A stretch of DNA of 64,000 bases from Hyphomicrobiales bacterium (GTDB taxonomy: Bacteria; Pseudomonadota; Alphaproteobacteria; Rhizobiales; MH13). Numbering within the stretch: position 1 is the stretch's first letter; each line of letters opens with the position of its first letter. The translations under genes and the position numbers were made by a program. Positions 45,144 through 55,423 of the stretch are shown piece by piece. The stretch spans positions 434,001 to 498,000 of the forward strand of contig JAEPOK010000002.1 of the NCBI GenBank assembly GCA_017642935.1. The letters are read 5' to 3'. The notes beneath the pieces were generated by a model. It had not been told where the DNA came from, searched no databases, and saw only the letters and a list, made by a program, of their open reading frames with translations.

Positions 45144-47710
45144 GTGATCAAGACACAACCGACGAAAAAGGCGCACGCGAACCGGCAAGCGGGAAGCGTA
45201 CCCTGTCGCTGAAACCCTCAACGGGTACCGTGCGGCAGAGCTTTTCCCATGGCCGATCCAATTCGGTCGTGGTCGAGAAGCGCAAACGCCGGATCGTTAT
45301 GCCAGGCGATAGCCCGGCACCCAGCGAATCCACGGCCGAGGCAGCCAAGCCAACGCCGAAGGTGGTGACGCAGACCAAACGCCGGGTGATCAAGCCCGGC
45401 GCGGCAAGTGGCACGTCCAAGCCTGCAGCAGAGACCGCGCGTAGCGCGACCAATGCTGAGCAGGAAGCACGCCTCAATGCCCTGAAGCAGGCACAGCAGC
45501 GCGAGATCGAAGAGGCCAAGGCTGCAGCCGAAGAGGCCAAGCGCCGCGCTGAAGAAGACGCGCGCCTGAAGAAGGAAGCTGAGGAAGAGGCGGCGCGCCT
45601 TGCCGAGGAAGCCAAATTGGCTGCCGAGGCTGAGGCCCGCAAGCCGAAGGTGAAAGAAAAGCCGGTCGTTGAAGACGAGCCGGTTGCTGTCGCTGCGCCC
45701 AAGCGCGGCGCGCCCGACGAGGCTGCGCCCTCTCGCGGTCGCGGCGGCGATTCGCGCAAACGCGCCGAAACACCGACGCCGGCCAGACCGACACCGCGAA
45801 CTGATGAACGTCGTCGTTCGAAGCTCACAATCACGCGTGCGCTCAATGATGATGGCAATCAGCGCGGTCGTTCGATGGCCGCCATGCGCCGTCGTCAGGA
45901 GAAAGCCCGTCGTGGCCAGCAGCCGACCGGTCCGCGCGAAAAAGTGTTGCGTGAGGTCACCATTCCGGACGCGATCACCATTCAGGAGCTGGCCAACCGT
46001 ATGGCTGAGCGCTCCGTGGACGTGATCAAGGTTTTGATGACGCAGGGCCAGATGCTGACGGTGAACGATGTCATCGACGCTGACACCGCCCAGCTGATCG
46101 CCGAGGAACTTGGTCATACCGTCAAACGCGTCTCCGAGGCTGACGTGGAAGAAGGTCTCTTCTCCACCGAAACCACGGACGATGACGAAGGCGCATCGCC
46201 GCGTCCGCCGGTCGTGACCATTATGGGTCACGTCGATCACGGTAAGACGTCGCTGCTTGATGCGATCCGTAACGCCAATGTCGTGCAAGGCGAGGCCGGT
46301 GGTATCACCCAGCATATTGGTGCCTATCAGGTGGAAAAGAACGGCCAGCAGATTTCGTTCATCGATACGCCCGGCCACGAAGCCTTCACTTCGATGCGCG
46401 CGCGCGGAGCCAAGGCCACTGACATCGTGATCCTCGTGGTCGCAGCCGACGATAGCGTCATGCCGACAACGGTTGAGGCGATCAATCATACCCGCGCCGG
46501 TGAGGTGCCGATGATTGTGGCCATCAACAAGATGGATAAGCCTGAAGCCGATCCAAACCGCGTGCGTACAGATTTGCTTCGTTACGAAGTTCAGGTTGAA
46601 GGCATGGGCGGTGAGGTCCAGGACGTGGAAGTGTCCGCGACCACCGGCCAGGGTCTCGACAGTCTGCTCGATGCCATCCTCCTTCAGGCAGAAATCATGG
46701 AGCTGAAGGCGAACCCGGATCGGGCCGCCGAAGGCGTGGTAATCGAAGCGCAGCTCGACAAGGGGCGTGGCCCAGTTGCCACCGTGCTTGTGCAGCGCGG
46801 AACCCTGCGAAAAGGCGACATTCTGGTCGCCGGTGGCGCTTGGGCGCGTGTGCGCGCCCTAATCAACGATCATGGCGAGCAGGTTGATGAAGCTGGTCCA
46901 TCCGCGCCAGTTGAGGTGCTCGGCTTCCAGGACACACCATCAGCGGGCGATCCCTTTGCCGTTGTGGAAACCGAGGCTCGCGCGCGTGAAATCACCGAAT
47001 ACCGTCAGCGTCAGATCCGCGAGAAGACCGCCACCAACCTTGGTATGGCGCGTGGCTCGCTTGAGCAGATGATGACGCGCTTGCAGGAATCGAACCTTAA
47101 AGAGTTCCCGATTCTGGTCAAAGGCGATGTCCAGGGCTCGGTTGAGGCCATCGCGCAAGCCGTTGAAAAGATTGGTAATGAAGAGGTTGCCGCTCGTGTT
47201 ATCCACGCTGCCCCCGGTGGCGTGACCGAGAGCGATATCGCGCTCGCTGCGGCCTCCGAGGCGCCGATCATCGCGTTCAACGTGCGTGCCAACAAGCAGG
47301 CCCGTGACACCGCGCAGGCCGAAGGCATCGAGATTCGCTACTACAACATCATCTACGATCTGGTGGATGACATCAAAGCCGCCATGGAAGGTTTGCTTTC
47401 GCCAGAACGCCGCGAGACGATGCTTGGCAATGCCGAGATTTTGGAGGTGTTCAACATCACCAAGGTCGGCAAGGTGGCCGGTTGTACGGTGACCGATGGC
47501 AAGGTGGAGCGCGGCTCCGGCGTGCGCCTGATCCGCGATTCGGTGGTGATCCACGAAGGCAAGCTGAAAACGCTCAAGCGCTTCAAGGACGAAGTGCCGG
47601 AAGTCAGCGCTGGCCAGGAATGCGGTATGGCGTTTGAGAACTACGAAGACATTCGCAAAGGCGATGTGATCGAGTGCTTCCGTGTCGAAGAGGTCGCACG
47701 CAAGCTCTAA
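45140..47710 (+). CDS. infB: Translation initiation factor IF-2
   Basis: 856 residues. A long charged N-terminal region with Glu/Ala/Lys-rich coiled-coil-like repeats (about 110-185) leads to the IF2_N segment ([26 protein letters not shown]). The GTPase core has GHVDHGKT from residue 363, DTPGHEAF (G3) and NKMDKP (G4). C-terminal domains end in [16 protein letters not shown]. It brings fMet-tRNA to the 30S subunit. It overlaps the YlxR-like gene by four bases. Confidence 0.97.
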   Translation: MSDQDTTDEKGAREPASGKRTLSLKPSTGTVRQSFSHGRSNSVVVEKRKRRIVMPGDSPAPSESTAEAAKPTPKVVTQTKRRVIKPGAASGTSKPAAETARSATNAEQEARLNALKQAQQREIEEAKAAAEEAKRRAEEDARLKKEAEEEAARLAEEAKLAAEAEARKPKVKEKPVVEDEPVAVAAPKRGAPDEAAPSRGRGGDSRKRAETPTPARPTPRTDERRRSKLTITRALNDDGNQRGRSMAAMRRRQEKARRGQQPTGPREKVLREVTIPDAITIQELANRMAERSVDVIKVLMTQGQMLTVNDVIDADTAQLIAEELGHTVKRVSEADVEEGLFSTETTDDDEGASPRPPVVTIMGHVDHGKTSLLDAIRNANVVQGEAGGITQHIGAYQVEKNGQQISFIDTPGHEAFTSMRARGAKATDIVILVVAADDSVMPTTVEAINHTRAGEVPMIVAINKMDKPEADPNRVRTDLLRYEVQVEGMGGEVQDVEVSATTGQGLDSLLDAILLQAEIMELKANPDRAAEGVVIEAQLDKGRGPVATVLVQRGTLRKGDILVAGGAWARVRALINDHGEQVDEAGPSAPVEVLGFQDTPSAGDPFAVVETEARAREITEYRQRQIREKTATNLGMARGSLEQMMTRLQESNLKEFPILVKGDVQGSVEAIAQAVEKIGNEEVAARVIHAAPGGVTESDIALAAASEAPIIAFNVRANKQARDTAQAEGIEIRYYNIIYDLVDDIKAAMEGLLSPERRETMLGNAEILEVFNITKVGKVAGCTVTDGKVERGSGVRLIRDSVVIHEGKLKTLKRFKDEVPEVSAGQECGMAFENYEDIRKGDVIECFRVEEVARKL

Positions 47711-47751
47711 GCGCGCGCCCTCTCCCGGCGTTTCTTCACGAAGGTTTTTCG

Positions 47752-48150
47752 ATGAACCCTCCCTCTCAACGGCAATTGCGGGTTGGTGAGCTGGTCCGGC
47801 ACGCGCTGTCGGATGTGCTGACGCGCGGCGATGTGCACGGGCTCGATCTTGGCGGCACGCTGGTTTCAGTGTCCGAGGTTCGCATGTCGCCGGACCTCAA
47901 GATCGCGACATGCTTCGTTACGCCCATCGGGCCAGGCGATCCGAAGGACCTGACCAAGAAGCTCGCCGGCGGCGCGCGCGACATGCGCATGCAGATCGGT
48001 CGCCAGCTCAATTTGCGCTTCACGCCGACCTTGAGGTTCAAGCCCGACACGTCGTTCGACAGCTATGGGAAGATTGACGCTATCCTACGCTCGCCTGAGG
48101 TTGCCCGCGACACCGATCCTCACCGGGGACGGGATGAGGACGAGAGTTAA
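47752..48150 (+). CDS. rbfA: 30S ribosome-binding factor RbfA
   Basis: 132 residues from ATG 47752, with CGAAGG upstream; an earlier in-frame start would overlap infB. SQRQLRVGELVRHALSDVL is the conserved N-terminal helix and VSVSEVRMSPDLKIATCFV the KH-like core with the AxG-type kink. It helps mature the 16S rRNA 5' end and is a cold-shock factor. Its TAA is directly followed by the truB start. Confidence 0.94.
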   Translation: MNPPSQRQLRVGELVRHALSDVLTRGDVHGLDLGGTLVSVSEVRMSPDLKIATCFVTPIGPGDPKDLTKKLAGGARDMRMQIGRQLNLRFTPTLRFKPDTSFDSYGKIDAILRSPEVARDTDPHRGRDEDES

Positions 48151-49068
48151 GTGGGCAGACGGAAGAAAGGCCGGAAGGTTTCCGGTTGGATCATCCTCGA
48201 TAAGCCGGTTGGCGTGACCTCAACCCATGCTGTGAGCCGGGTGAGGCGCCTGTTTGATGCGCAGAAGGCTGGTCATGCCGGCACCCTTGATCCTCTGGCC
48301 TCCGGTGTCCTTCCTCTTGCGTTAGGGGAAGCGACTAAAACGGTTCCTTATGTCATGGATGGCAAAAAGCGGTATCTCTTTACCGTGCGCTGGGGCATTG
48401 AAACCTCCACCGACGACACAGAGGGTGAGCCGGTCGCGACCAGCGATGTTCGACCTGACGAAGAGGCCATTCTGTCTGTGCTTCGGCAGTTCGTCGGCAC
48501 AATTGAACAAGTTCCGCCGGCTTTTTCAGCCAAGAAGGTGGATGGTGAGCGCGCCTATGATCTGGCGCGCGATGGCGAGGTGGTTGAGCTGGAACCGAGT
48601 ACGGTTACCATTCACGATCTGGCTTATCTTGGATCGCCGGACGAGGACCGCGCGCTTTTTGAAGCCCATTGCGGCAAAGGCACCTATGTGCGCGCCATCG
48701 CCCGCGACCTTGGCCGGGTGCTCGGGACACGCGGACATGTGACGAGCTTGCGGCGTACCCAGGTCGGGCCGTTCGATGAGCATGGCACGGTGACGCTCGA
48801 CCAGCTTGAAGCGATGGAAGCCCCCGAAGACCGCGATGCGTTCCTCACACCCATGGCCAACGCCCTGGGCGATCTGCATGAAATTCAGGTGGTTTCAGGC
48901 GATGCGGCCAAACTACGCCGCGGGATGAGCCTGCTTGTCCGCGGTCCAACGGCCCCTGCCCATGGCGAGGAAGCCTATGCCATGGATGGTGATGAGCTGA
49001 TCGCCATCGGCGTCATCGACTATGGCAAGTTCCTGCCCAAACGGGTGATCGTGCCAGCCGAAGGATAA
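48151..49068 (+). CDS. truB: tRNA pseudouridine(55) synthase
   Basis: 305 residues from GTG 48151, immediately after the rbfA stop. ILDKPVGVTSTHAVSRVRR leads to HAGTLDPLASGVLPLALG, whose Asp is the catalytic nucleophile. YVRAIARDLG and the C-terminal PUA-like region follow. It makes pseudouridine 55 in the T-loop of all tRNAs. It is the last gene of the nusA-infB operon and is convergent with the PilZ gene with only four bases between the stops. Confidence 0.96.
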   Translation: MGRRKKGRKVSGWIILDKPVGVTSTHAVSRVRRLFDAQKAGHAGTLDPLASGVLPLALGEATKTVPYVMDGKKRYLFTVRWGIETSTDDTEGEPVATSDVRPDEEAILSVLRQFVGTIEQVPPAFSAKKVDGERAYDLARDGEVVELEPSTVTIHDLAYLGSPDEDRALFEAHCGKGTYVRAIARDLGRVLGTRGHVTSLRRTQVGPFDEHGTVTLDQLEAMEAPEDRDAFLTPMANALGDLHEIQVVSGDAAKLRRGMSLLVRGPTAPAHGEEAYAMDGDELIAIGVIDYGKFLPKRVIVPAEG

Positions 49069-49072
49069 AACC

Positions 49073-49483
49073 CTATCCCTTGGCGAGGTGGGGAAACCGC
49101 TCGGCTAGCCTAGCGCGAAGATCAGCCTGAGGATCGACCGGTCTATCCGGTTTGGAACTGGTCCTGTTTCCCTCGGCAAAACCGATCACTTTGATACCCA
49201 ATGCGTTTTGGGACCGCCGCACCACCACACAGCGATACTCACCCGGTTCGCCGGGGAGTCGCAGTGAAAACTCATTGGGAATCAACGCCGTATTTTCAGC
49301 TTTGAGCAGAAAACCCGCGCGCGATCGATTGCGCACCACCACGTCAAAAGTGGACATGCGATTGTCGAGGATAACGGTACCGCTGGCGAACGTGCGGCGA
49401 CGCTGATCGACGCGCCGGTCAGTCGCCTGATCCATGGGTGCGTCGTCGGTAGTTGGCGCGTTGGCCGCAGCAGCAGCGTGCAT
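49073..49483 (-). CDS. PilZ-domain protein
   Basis: 136 residues. DRRVDQRRRTF followed about 30 residues later by VRNRSRAGFLL fits the PilZ pattern RxxxR...(D/N)xSxxG that binds cyclic-di-GMP, with a beta-barrel-like remainder (LRLPGEPGEYRCVVVRRSQNALGIKVIGF). Binding is plausible but not certain, because single-PilZ proteins of alphaproteobacteria often have divergent sites. ATG 49483 is given; ATG 49435 is an alternative nearer the domain. Nothing around it indicates a target. Confidence 0.7.
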   Translation of the reverse strand: MHAAAAANAPTTDDAPMDQATDRRVDQRRRTFASGTVILDNRMSTFDVVVRNRSRAGFLLKAENTALIPNEFSLRLPGEPGEYRCVVVRRSQNALGIKVIGFAEGNRTSSKPDRPVDPQADLRARLAERFPHLAKG

Positions 49484-49567
49484 CTCTGATGGCCCGGTGG
49501 CGGTTGAACAAGGGCATATGATTAGCTCGACAATCTTTATCGGGACTTAAACGACCGCCTGTTGCCC

Positions 49568-49876
49568 CTACTTGGCACCAAGAATCGCTATCACGTCGCC
49601 AGGCACATCATAACTGCGGAACACCGCGTGCTGGTCGCGCAGACCGCATAGCTCGCGCTGGATCAGATAGGCGTAGACGGCCTCGGCAGCCGCGCGGCGA
49701 GCGTTTTCACGATCCTCGCCGGTGCTTTGACGCAGGGCTGCCAGCGTCTCTTCAACCCGCGTGCCCGCACGACCCAGCGCAGCAGCCTTTTCCTCAAGTA
49801 TTTCAACGTTGAGGGCTGTGTCGACGTTCGCCTGTTCTAACTGGCGAGCATAGGCGCGGGGCGGTTGGAGGGACAT
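49568..49876 (-). CDS. Small conserved alphaproteobacterial protein (resembles DUF6665)
   Basis: 102 residues from ATG 49876 (MSLQPPRAYARQLEQANVDTALN); an upstream frame to 50008 adds a sequence unlike a protein start. It is helical and soluble, with LEEKAAALGRAGTRVEETLAAL and a C-terminal LIQRELCGLRDQHAVFRSYDVPGDVIAILGAK block. I recall similar small rhizobial proteins grouped as DUF6665, but cannot confirm the match. Function unknown. Confidence 0.6.
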   Translation of the reverse strand: MSLQPPRAYARQLEQANVDTALNVEILEEKAAALGRAGTRVEETLAALRQSTGEDRENARRAAAEAVYAYLIQRELCGLRDQHAVFRSYDVPGDVIAILGAK

Positions 49877-50047
49877 CGATAATCCTGATTGATCTGTCCT
49901 CTTCAATATGGACAAACCAATCGCCGATGGAAGGCCCCAAACATCGGCCACCCGTTGGTTAGCGCAACTGATCTCACCTGGAGCCACATTTGGATCGCCA
50001 ACGCACATGGTCGTGGTTGCCCAAATACCCGACTTTCCCGGCCACGA

Positions 50048-50482
50048 TTAGCTTTGGGCTGGCCGCCAAAGCGGGCCAATCAAGAGGATCAAAAAAGCAA
50101 TGTTGAAGACGGCGTTCGGCGTCGTACCGGAGAGAACTGAGCCGAGACTGTCCAAGACGAACCAGCCGAGAAGGCTGAACACAACCGACTTGCGGACGCC
50201 TTCTGGCGCGACATCATAAACCCAGGCGCGTAGAGCCCAAATCATCACGCCCCAGCCGAACAAGACGCCGCCCGTAATCGCGGACAAAAACCGCATCTCC
50301 TGTGGCTGATAGGTGATGGACCCATCCAGTGGCCAGCTCAGAAGATCCAACGCCCAGCGTGCCGGTTCAGACATTTCGGGCCGTGATGCCAGTGCCGCGA
50401 ACGGCCCAAAGGCTGCGATACCGATCGCCGTCACCAAGAGCCAGTTTTTGTGAAAGGATTGTGTTGCAAGACGCGATGCCAT
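50048..50482 (-). CDS. Small four-helix membrane protein
   Basis: 144 residues with four hydrophobic segments (about 15-33, 68-88, 98-118 and 122-140). The N-terminus is basic (KNW preceded by SFH). No family is recognised; short four-helix proteins of this layout (DUF4345-like and others) are common and uncharacterised. It is divergent from an MmyB-like regulator across a 105-base spacer that contains a perfect palindrome, so regulation by that protein is likely. Confidence 0.6.
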   Translation of the reverse strand: MASRLATQSFHKNWLLVTAIGIAAFGPFAALASRPEMSEPARWALDLLSWPLDGSITYQPQEMRFLSAITGGVLFGWGVMIWALRAWVYDVAPEGVRKSVVFSLLGWFVLDSLGSVLSGTTPNAVFNIAFLILLIGPLWRPAQS

Positions 50483-50538
50483 CGAAACCTCCTATACGTG
50501 GATGGAGGCTCCTAGGCCTGGAGAGGTCATCGCAGCAA

Positions 50539-50553
50539 TTACCTTGCAGGTAA
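50539..50553. promoter_or_regulatory. Perfect palindrome between MmyB-like regulator and membrane protein
   Basis: TTACCT (50539-50544), TGC, AGGTAA (50548-50553): six-base arms, fully complementary, three-base spacer. It lies 35 bases before the regulator start and 57 before the start of the divergent membrane gene. Dimeric XRE-type regulators bind such short dyads, so this is the best operator candidate in the accessory island. No other copy was noticed in the window. Confidence 0.5.
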
Positions 50554-50587
50554 CTGACACCCTTCGATCCCGGCTCTAAAGTGGGCC

Positions 50588-51352
50588 ATGGACATCAATC
50601 CAACCTCCTTTCCTGAAACACTGAAAGCCTGGCGCAAGACCAAACGGTTCAGCCAGCTTGATTTGGCCATGGAGGCGGATGTCTCATCACGACATATTTC
50701 CTTTCTGGAGACGGGCCGCGCCAAGCCGAGCCGCGAGATGATTGGGCGCCTTGGCGAAGCGATGCAACTGCCGCTGTCTGCGCGCAATCAAATGCTGGCA
50801 CATGCTGGTTTTGCGCCGCGTTATTCGGCCCGGCAATGGGACGATGCAGCGCTGGAACCGATGCGGGCTGCCGTCGATTACATGTTGGCGCGCCACGCTC
50901 CCTATCCCGCACTTACTATTGACGGCCTTTGGCGCGTGCTAAAAATGAACGAACCCGCGCGTACACTGTTTGGCATCATCAATGTGCAGGAAGGCGACAG
51001 CTTGCTTGATTTGATGCTGGGTGACGTGCTCCCGGCGATGATCGATAACTGGTCAGAAGTGGCCTACCACAGCGCGCAGCGATTGCGGACGGAGAGCGTC
51101 GCACAGGGCGGTGTGTCAGAACTGGATCGCGCTGCCAACCTCTTGGCGCTCGTCCCACAGCCAGACGAACTGCCCATGCAGCCTGTTGTACCCACCAGGT
51201 TTCGTATCGGCGATCGGAGGCTTAGCCTCTTTACGACTCTGGCGCAGTTCGGCACACCTGAAGATCTGACGCTGGATGACCTAAAGATCGAGTTTTACTT
51301 CCCGGCCGATGGGGAGACAGCAGAGGCTCTGAAAGCCATGTCCGGGGTTTGA
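50588..51352 (+). CDS. MmyB-like XRE transcriptional regulator
   Basis: 254 residues. The N-terminal helix-turn-helix is [41 protein letters not shown], the SRHISFxETGRxxPSREM pattern typical of MmyB-type regulators. The C-terminal ligand-binding domain ([25 protein letters not shown]) is PAS-like in the family and may bind a fatty acid or other small ligand. It faces the small membrane gene divergently. Confidence 0.87.
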   Translation: MDINPTSFPETLKAWRKTKRFSQLDLAMEADVSSRHISFLETGRAKPSREMIGRLGEAMQLPLSARNQMLAHAGFAPRYSARQWDDAALEPMRAAVDYMLARHAPYPALTIDGLWRVLKMNEPARTLFGIINVQEGDSLLDLMLGDVLPAMIDNWSEVAYHSAQRLRTESVAQGGVSELDRAANLLALVPQPDELPMQPVVPTRFRIGDRRLSLFTTLAQFGTPEDLTLDDLKIEFYFPADGETAEALKAMSGV

Positions 51353-51396
51353 CCGGCTGCCTCTTCCAATTGCAGCCAAAACGCTCTATAGCCCCG

Positions 51397-51464
51397 TCAA
51401 CTCTAGCAAAAGGCTAGGTGTTGATGACCTGCACTGGACGACATCCCGGGCAGGCCGGATTTTT
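51397..51464 (+). promoter_or_regulatory. Structured leader of rpsO
   Basis: Two hairpins precede rpsO. The first joins TCAAC (51397-51401) to GTTGA (51420-51424) and CTAGC (51403-51407) to GCTAG (51413-51417) around an AAAAG loop. The second, CCGG (51446-51449) and CCGG (51455-51458), is followed by five T and looks like a weak terminator 24 bases before the ATG; CCTGC (51428) can alternatively pair with GCAGG (51450). S15 autoregulates its own leader in several bacterial groups with unrelated structures, so this is a credible autoregulatory site. Confidence 0.4.
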
Positions 51465-51488
51465 CCCCTCAGTTTAAGGAGTAACCCG

Positions 51489-51758
51489 ATGTCGATTACG
51501 CTTGAGCGCAAAGCTGAGCTCATCAAAGAGTATGGCACCAAAGACGGCGACACCGGTTCGCCCGAAGTCCAGGTCGCCATTCTGACCGAACGGATCAACA
51601 ATCTGACCGGTCACTTCAAAACCCACGGCAAAGACAATCACTCCCGCCGCGGCCTTCTGAAAATGGTTAGCCAGCGCCGTAAACTGCTGGACTATGTCAA
51701 AAGTGGCGATGACGCCCGCTACCGCTCGCTGATCGAGCGCCTGGGCATCCGTCGCTAA
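51489..51758 (+). CDS. rpsO: 30S ribosomal protein S15
   Basis: 89 residues, standard length. [53 protein letters not shown] is the conserved S15 body (positions 18-70). A strong AAGGAG lies 9 bases before the ATG. S15 binds 16S rRNA early in 30S assembly. The rpsO-pnp order is the classical one. Confidence 0.98.
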   Translation: MSITLERKAELIKEYGTKDGDTGSPEVQVAILTERINNLTGHFKTHGKDNHSRRGLLKMVSQRRKLLDYVKSGDDARYRSLIERLGIRR

Positions 51759-51767
51759 GTACGCATA

Positions 51768-51798
51768 AAGCGCGCCTGGAGCTTCTCGGCGCGCTTTT
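51768..51798 (+). terminator. Terminator after rpsO
   Basis: GCGCGCC (51770-51776) pairs with GGCGCGC (51788-51794), extended by AA/TT, with an 11-base loop and four T. It follows the rpsO stop by 9 bases and would partly or fully separate rpsO from pnp. Confidence 0.75.
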
Positions 51799-52143
51799 GT
51801 TCTTCGCCGGTATAGGAACCGCGAAGGCCACCTTAACCCGCCAAACCCTGTATCTCGTTCGGTCACTGGCAGGATTGCCGAGCATTGGACCCAACCTTGG
51901 GAAACCTTTTGTGGGAAGCCCCTTTTGGGCGTTGCCAATGGTCCGTCGTCTTGCTGATGGCTCAAGAGCAACAGATTGGCGCAGACGGTATTCACACGCC
52001 CTGCGAGGCACCTGCCGGTGCTCGCCGTGCGTGCGGCCTTCGCATTCTTGTCGCCGGTTCTACCCGGGTCGGATCCATGGGGGATCAGACCGTTAGACCG
52101 GGGCGCGCTCCAAAGGGATCCGCGCCCGACATAAGGAACGAGA
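51799..52143 (+). other. 345-base rpsO-pnp spacer with a pnp leader hairpin
   Basis: No convincing gene is present; the open frames here lack any family pattern or ribosome-binding site. At its 3' end GGGCGCG (52101-52107) pairs with CGCGCCC (52121-52127), with TCC/GGA able to pair inside the loop, seven bases before the AAGGAACGAG ribosome-binding region of pnp. In enterobacteria a leader stem-loop mediates autoregulation of pnp via RNase III; here the same idea is only an inference. The rest shows nothing recognisable. Confidence 0.5.
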
Positions 52144-54270
52144 ATGTTCAATCATCATAAAATCAGCCTCGACTGGGGCGGGCGCGAACTGACGCTGGAA
52201 TCGGGCAAGGTTGCCCGCCAGGCCGACGGCGCCGTTATCGCCACCTATGGCGAAACCACCGTGATCGCCACTGTCGTGTCGGCGCACGCACCCAAGCCGG
52301 GCCTGGATTTCTTCCCGCTGACGGTGAACTACCAAGAAAAATTCTACGCGTCGGGCCGCATTCCAGGTGGCTTCTTCAAGCGTGAAGGTCGTCCGACCGA
52401 AAAAGAGACCCTCACCTCACGCCTCATCGACCGTCCGATCCGCCCGCTGTTCGTCGATGGCTACAAGCACGACACCCAGGTGATCTGTACCTGCATGTCC
52501 TACGACATGGAAAATGACCCCGATATGGTGGCGATGGTCGCTGCTTCGGCTGCCCTGACGCTGTCGGGTGTGCCGTTCATGGGCCCGATCGGTGGCGCCC
52601 GTGTTGGTCGTATCGATGGTGAGTATGTGCTCAACCCGCTGGTCGACCAGATGGAAGATTCTGAGCTCGATCTCGTCGTCGCCGGCACCAATGATGCCGT
52701 GCTGATGGTGGAATCCGAAGCCAAGGAATTGCCTGAAGACGTGATGCTCGGTGCGGTGATGTTCGGCCACAGAGGCTTCCAGCCGGTGATCGATGCGATC
52801 ATCCAGCTGGCCGAAAAATGCGCCAAAGAACCCCGCGACTTCCAGCCGGAAGACCTGTCAGAGCTCTATGATGCGGTCAACGGTATGGTCGGCGACGATC
52901 TGGCCGAGGCCTACAAGATCACGACCAAGATGGAACGCCAGGACGCGGTCGGCAAAGCGCGCGACAAAGTCATGGCCACCTTCTTTCCAGAAGGCGCGGA
53001 CAATCCAGCCTGGACCGAAACACAGGTCAAAACCGTCTTCAAAAAGGTTGAAGCTGCCACGGTGCGCGGCAACATCTTGAAGACCAAGAGCCGCATCGAT
53101 GGTCGCGACCTCGTCACCGTACGTCAGATCGAAAGCGAAGTCGGCGTGCTGCCCCGCACGCACGGCTCAGCGCTGTTCACCCGCGGTGAAACGCAGGCGA
53201 TCGTTGTTGCCACGCTCGGCACGGGCGATGATGAGCAGATGATCGACGGGCTGGAAGGTCTCTCCTTCGAGAACTTCATGCTGCACTACAATTTCCCGCC
53301 CTTCTCGGTTGGTGAAACTGGCCGCACCGGCTCGCCTGGCCGCCGCGAAGTGGGCCACGGTAAGCTTGCCTGGCGCGCGGTTCATCCGATGCTGCCAGCC
53401 AAGACGGAATTTCCGTACACGCTGCGTGTTGTCTCCGAGATTACCGAATCCAACGGCTCCTCCTCAATGGCCACCGTCTGCGGCACTTCACTTGCGCTGA
53501 TGGATGCTGGTGTTCCATTGAAGGCGCCGGTTGCCGGCATTGCCATGGGCCTCATCAAGGAGGGCGATGAGTTCGCTGTTCTTTCCGATATTCTTGGTGA
53601 TGAGGATCACCTCGGCGACATGGACTTCAAGGTCGCCGGTTCGGAAAACGGCATCACGTCCCTGCAGATGGACATCAAGATCACTGGCATCAACGAAGAG
53701 ATCATGCAGATCGCTTTGGATCAGGCCAAAGGTGGCCGTCTGCACATTCTTGGCGAGATGGCCAAAGCTCTGGGTGAAGCGCGCGCTGAGCTGGGCGAAT
53801 TTGCCCCGCGCATCGAGCAGCTTTCGATCCCGACCGACAAGATCCGTGATGTGATCGGTTCCGGCGGTAAGGTGATCCGTGAGATCGTCGAAAAGACTGG
53901 TGCGAAGATCAACATCGAAGATGATGGCACCGTGAAAGTCGCCTCCGCAGACGGCAAGTCGATTGAGGCTGCGATCAAATGGATCAAGTCGATCACCGAT
54001 GATCCTGAAGAAGGTGCGATCTATCAGGGCACCGTTGTGAAGACCGTGGACTTTGGCGCGTTCGTCAATTTCTTCGGCCCGAAAGACGGCCTGGTGCACA
54101 TTTCGCAGTTGGCGCCTGAGCGCGTGAAGCAGACCACCGATATCGTCAAAGAAGGCGACAAGGTGTGGGTGAAGCTTCTCGGCTTCGACGATCGCGGCAA
54201 GGTGCGCCTTGGCATGAAGATGGTCGATCAGGAAACCGGTGAGGAAATCACCGAGGAAGCTGCTGAGTAG
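52144..54270 (+). CDS. pnp: Polyribonucleotide nucleotidyltransferase (PNPase)
   Basis: 708 residues, full length: two RNase PH-like domains ([53 protein letters not shown], positions 377-412), then KH ([17 protein letters not shown]) and S1 ([28 protein letters not shown]). It degrades RNA 3'-5' phosphorolytically within or beside the degradosome. AAGGAACGAG precedes the ATG. A strong terminator follows. Confidence 0.98.
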   Translation: MFNHHKISLDWGGRELTLESGKVARQADGAVIATYGETTVIATVVSAHAPKPGLDFFPLTVNYQEKFYASGRIPGGFFKREGRPTEKETLTSRLIDRPIRPLFVDGYKHDTQVICTCMSYDMENDPDMVAMVAASAALTLSGVPFMGPIGGARVGRIDGEYVLNPLVDQMEDSELDLVVAGTNDAVLMVESEAKELPEDVMLGAVMFGHRGFQPVIDAIIQLAEKCAKEPRDFQPEDLSELYDAVNGMVGDDLAEAYKITTKMERQDAVGKARDKVMATFFPEGADNPAWTETQVKTVFKKVEAATVRGNILKTKSRIDGRDLVTVRQIESEVGVLPRTHGSALFTRGETQAIVVATLGTGDDEQMIDGLEGLSFENFMLHYNFPPFSVGETGRTGSPGRREVGHGKLAWRAVHPMLPAKTEFPYTLRVVSEITESNGSSSMATVCGTSLALMDAGVPLKAPVAGIAMGLIKEGDEFAVLSDILGDEDHLGDMDFKVAGSENGITSLQMDIKITGINEEIMQIALDQAKGGRLHILGEMAKALGEARAELGEFAPRIEQLSIPTDKIRDVIGSGGKVIREIVEKTGAKINIEDDGTVKVASADGKSIEAAIKWIKSITDDPEEGAIYQGTVVKTVDFGAFVNFFGPKDGLVHISQLAPERVKQTTDIVKEGDKVWVKLLGFDDRGKVRLGMKMVDQETGEEITEEAAE

Positions 54271-54295
54271 GCTGCTGTTCCATTCCCGATAAACC

Positions 54296-54332
54296 AAAGG
54301 GCGCCGAGACATTGTCTCCGGCGCCCTTTTTT
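54296..54332 (+). terminator. Terminator after pnp
   Basis: AAAGGGCGCCG pairs with CGGCGCCCTTT around a loop, followed by six T. It lies 26 bases after the pnp stop, before the convergent coaA gene, and its A-rich 5' side lets it act in either direction. Confidence 0.85.
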
Positions 54333-54419
54333 GTTGCCATATGCCGCATCGCGCTGGGCCATAGGCCCGACCGCTGCAGCGCGAGTGGCAAATATCGCTC
54401 TGTGCCTTCAGCACAAGCG

Positions 54420-55379
54420 CTAAACCTTCCTTAGGTCCACGCGTTCGATCATGTGGTCCTCGCCCTTGGTCAGCACGAGGTCGGCGCGGGCGCGGGTGGG
54501 GCGGACATTGTCGCGCAGGTTCGGCAAGTTGATGCCGTTCCAAATGTGGGTCGCGGTGGCGACCGCCTCATCATCTTTCAGCTTCGAGTAGCGATGGAAG
54601 TAGCTTTGTGGGTCAGCAAAGGCCGTCTCGCGCAAGCGCATGAAACGGCGGATGTACCAGGTGCGCAACGTGTCTTCTGCAGCGTCGATATAGACCGAAA
54701 AATCAAAGAAATCAGAAACGAACGGCACCGCGCGGTCAGCTTCGGACGGTGATGGCTGACGCGCCTGAAGAACGTTCAGGCCCTCGACAATCAAGATATC
54801 CGGTTGGTCAACCGACACGGTCTCACCCTGCAGAACGTCATAGGTGAGATGCGAATAGACTGGGGCCTCAACATGCTCGTGCCCAGCCTTTACCTCGCTC
54901 AAGAAACTGAGCAACGCCTTGACGTCATAGCTTTCAGGGAAGCCCTTGCGGTTCATCAGGCCCTCGGATTCCAGCACCGCGTTGGGAAGCAGAAACCCGT
55001 CGGTCGTGATGAGATCGACCTTCGGCGTGTTCGGCCAGCGGCTGAGCAGCGCCTGCAGCACGCGGCTGGTGGTTGATTTGCCGACAGCAACGGAGCCCGC
55101 AACGCCGATCACGAACGGAACTTTGTTGCCGTTGGACCCCAAGAACCGTTTGGTCGCTTTGAAGAGCTGCTGCGTTGCCGCGACATACATGGCGAGCAGA
55201 CGCGACAGCGGCAGGTAGATCGCCTCGACCTCTTCGATCGAGAGGCGATCGTTCAGCGAGCGCAGCCGGTCGATCTCTTCGGCGCCGAGCACCATCGGCT
55301 CGCCTTCGCGTAGCGCGGCCCATTCCTCGCGGGTGAAACTGCGATAGGGAGAAAGATCGGAACGGTTCAATTGATCCAT
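54420..55379 (-). CDS. coaA: Type I pantothenate kinase
   Basis: 319 residues from ATG 55379 ([24 protein letters not shown]); a longer frame to 55424 adds 15 unlikely residues. Walker A is [17 protein letters not shown], and [15 protein letters not shown] and [12 protein letters not shown] are further CoaA blocks. It phosphorylates pantothenate, the first and CoA-inhibited step of CoA synthesis. It ends a run with hisF and hisE, as in other Rhizobiales. Confidence 0.95.
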   Translation of the reverse strand: MDQLNRSDLSPYRSFTREEWAALREGEPMVLGAEEIDRLRSLNDRLSIEEVEAIYLPLSRLLAMYVAATQQLFKATKRFLGSNGNKVPFVIGVAGSVAVGKSTTSRVLQALLSRWPNTPKVDLITTDGFLLPNAVLESEGLMNRKGFPESYDVKALLSFLSEVKAGHEHVEAPVYSHLTYDVLQGETVSVDQPDILIVEGLNVLQARQPSPSEADRAVPFVSDFFDFSVYIDAAEDTLRTWYIRRFMRLRETAFADPQSYFHRYSKLKDDEAVATATHIWNGINLPNLRDNVRPTRARADLVLTKGEDHMIERVDLRKV

Positions 55380-55423
55380 GGCGACCCGCCTTTTCGATGC
55401 GCGGCTCGGCACACGTGGGCGCA

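Noticed and set aside
51885-52160. 91-codon plus-strand frame and a 225-codon minus-strand frame in the rpsO-pnp spacer
   Set aside because: Neither has a ribosome-binding site or any domain pattern; the plus frame runs into pnp out of phase and the minus frame runs across rpsO.
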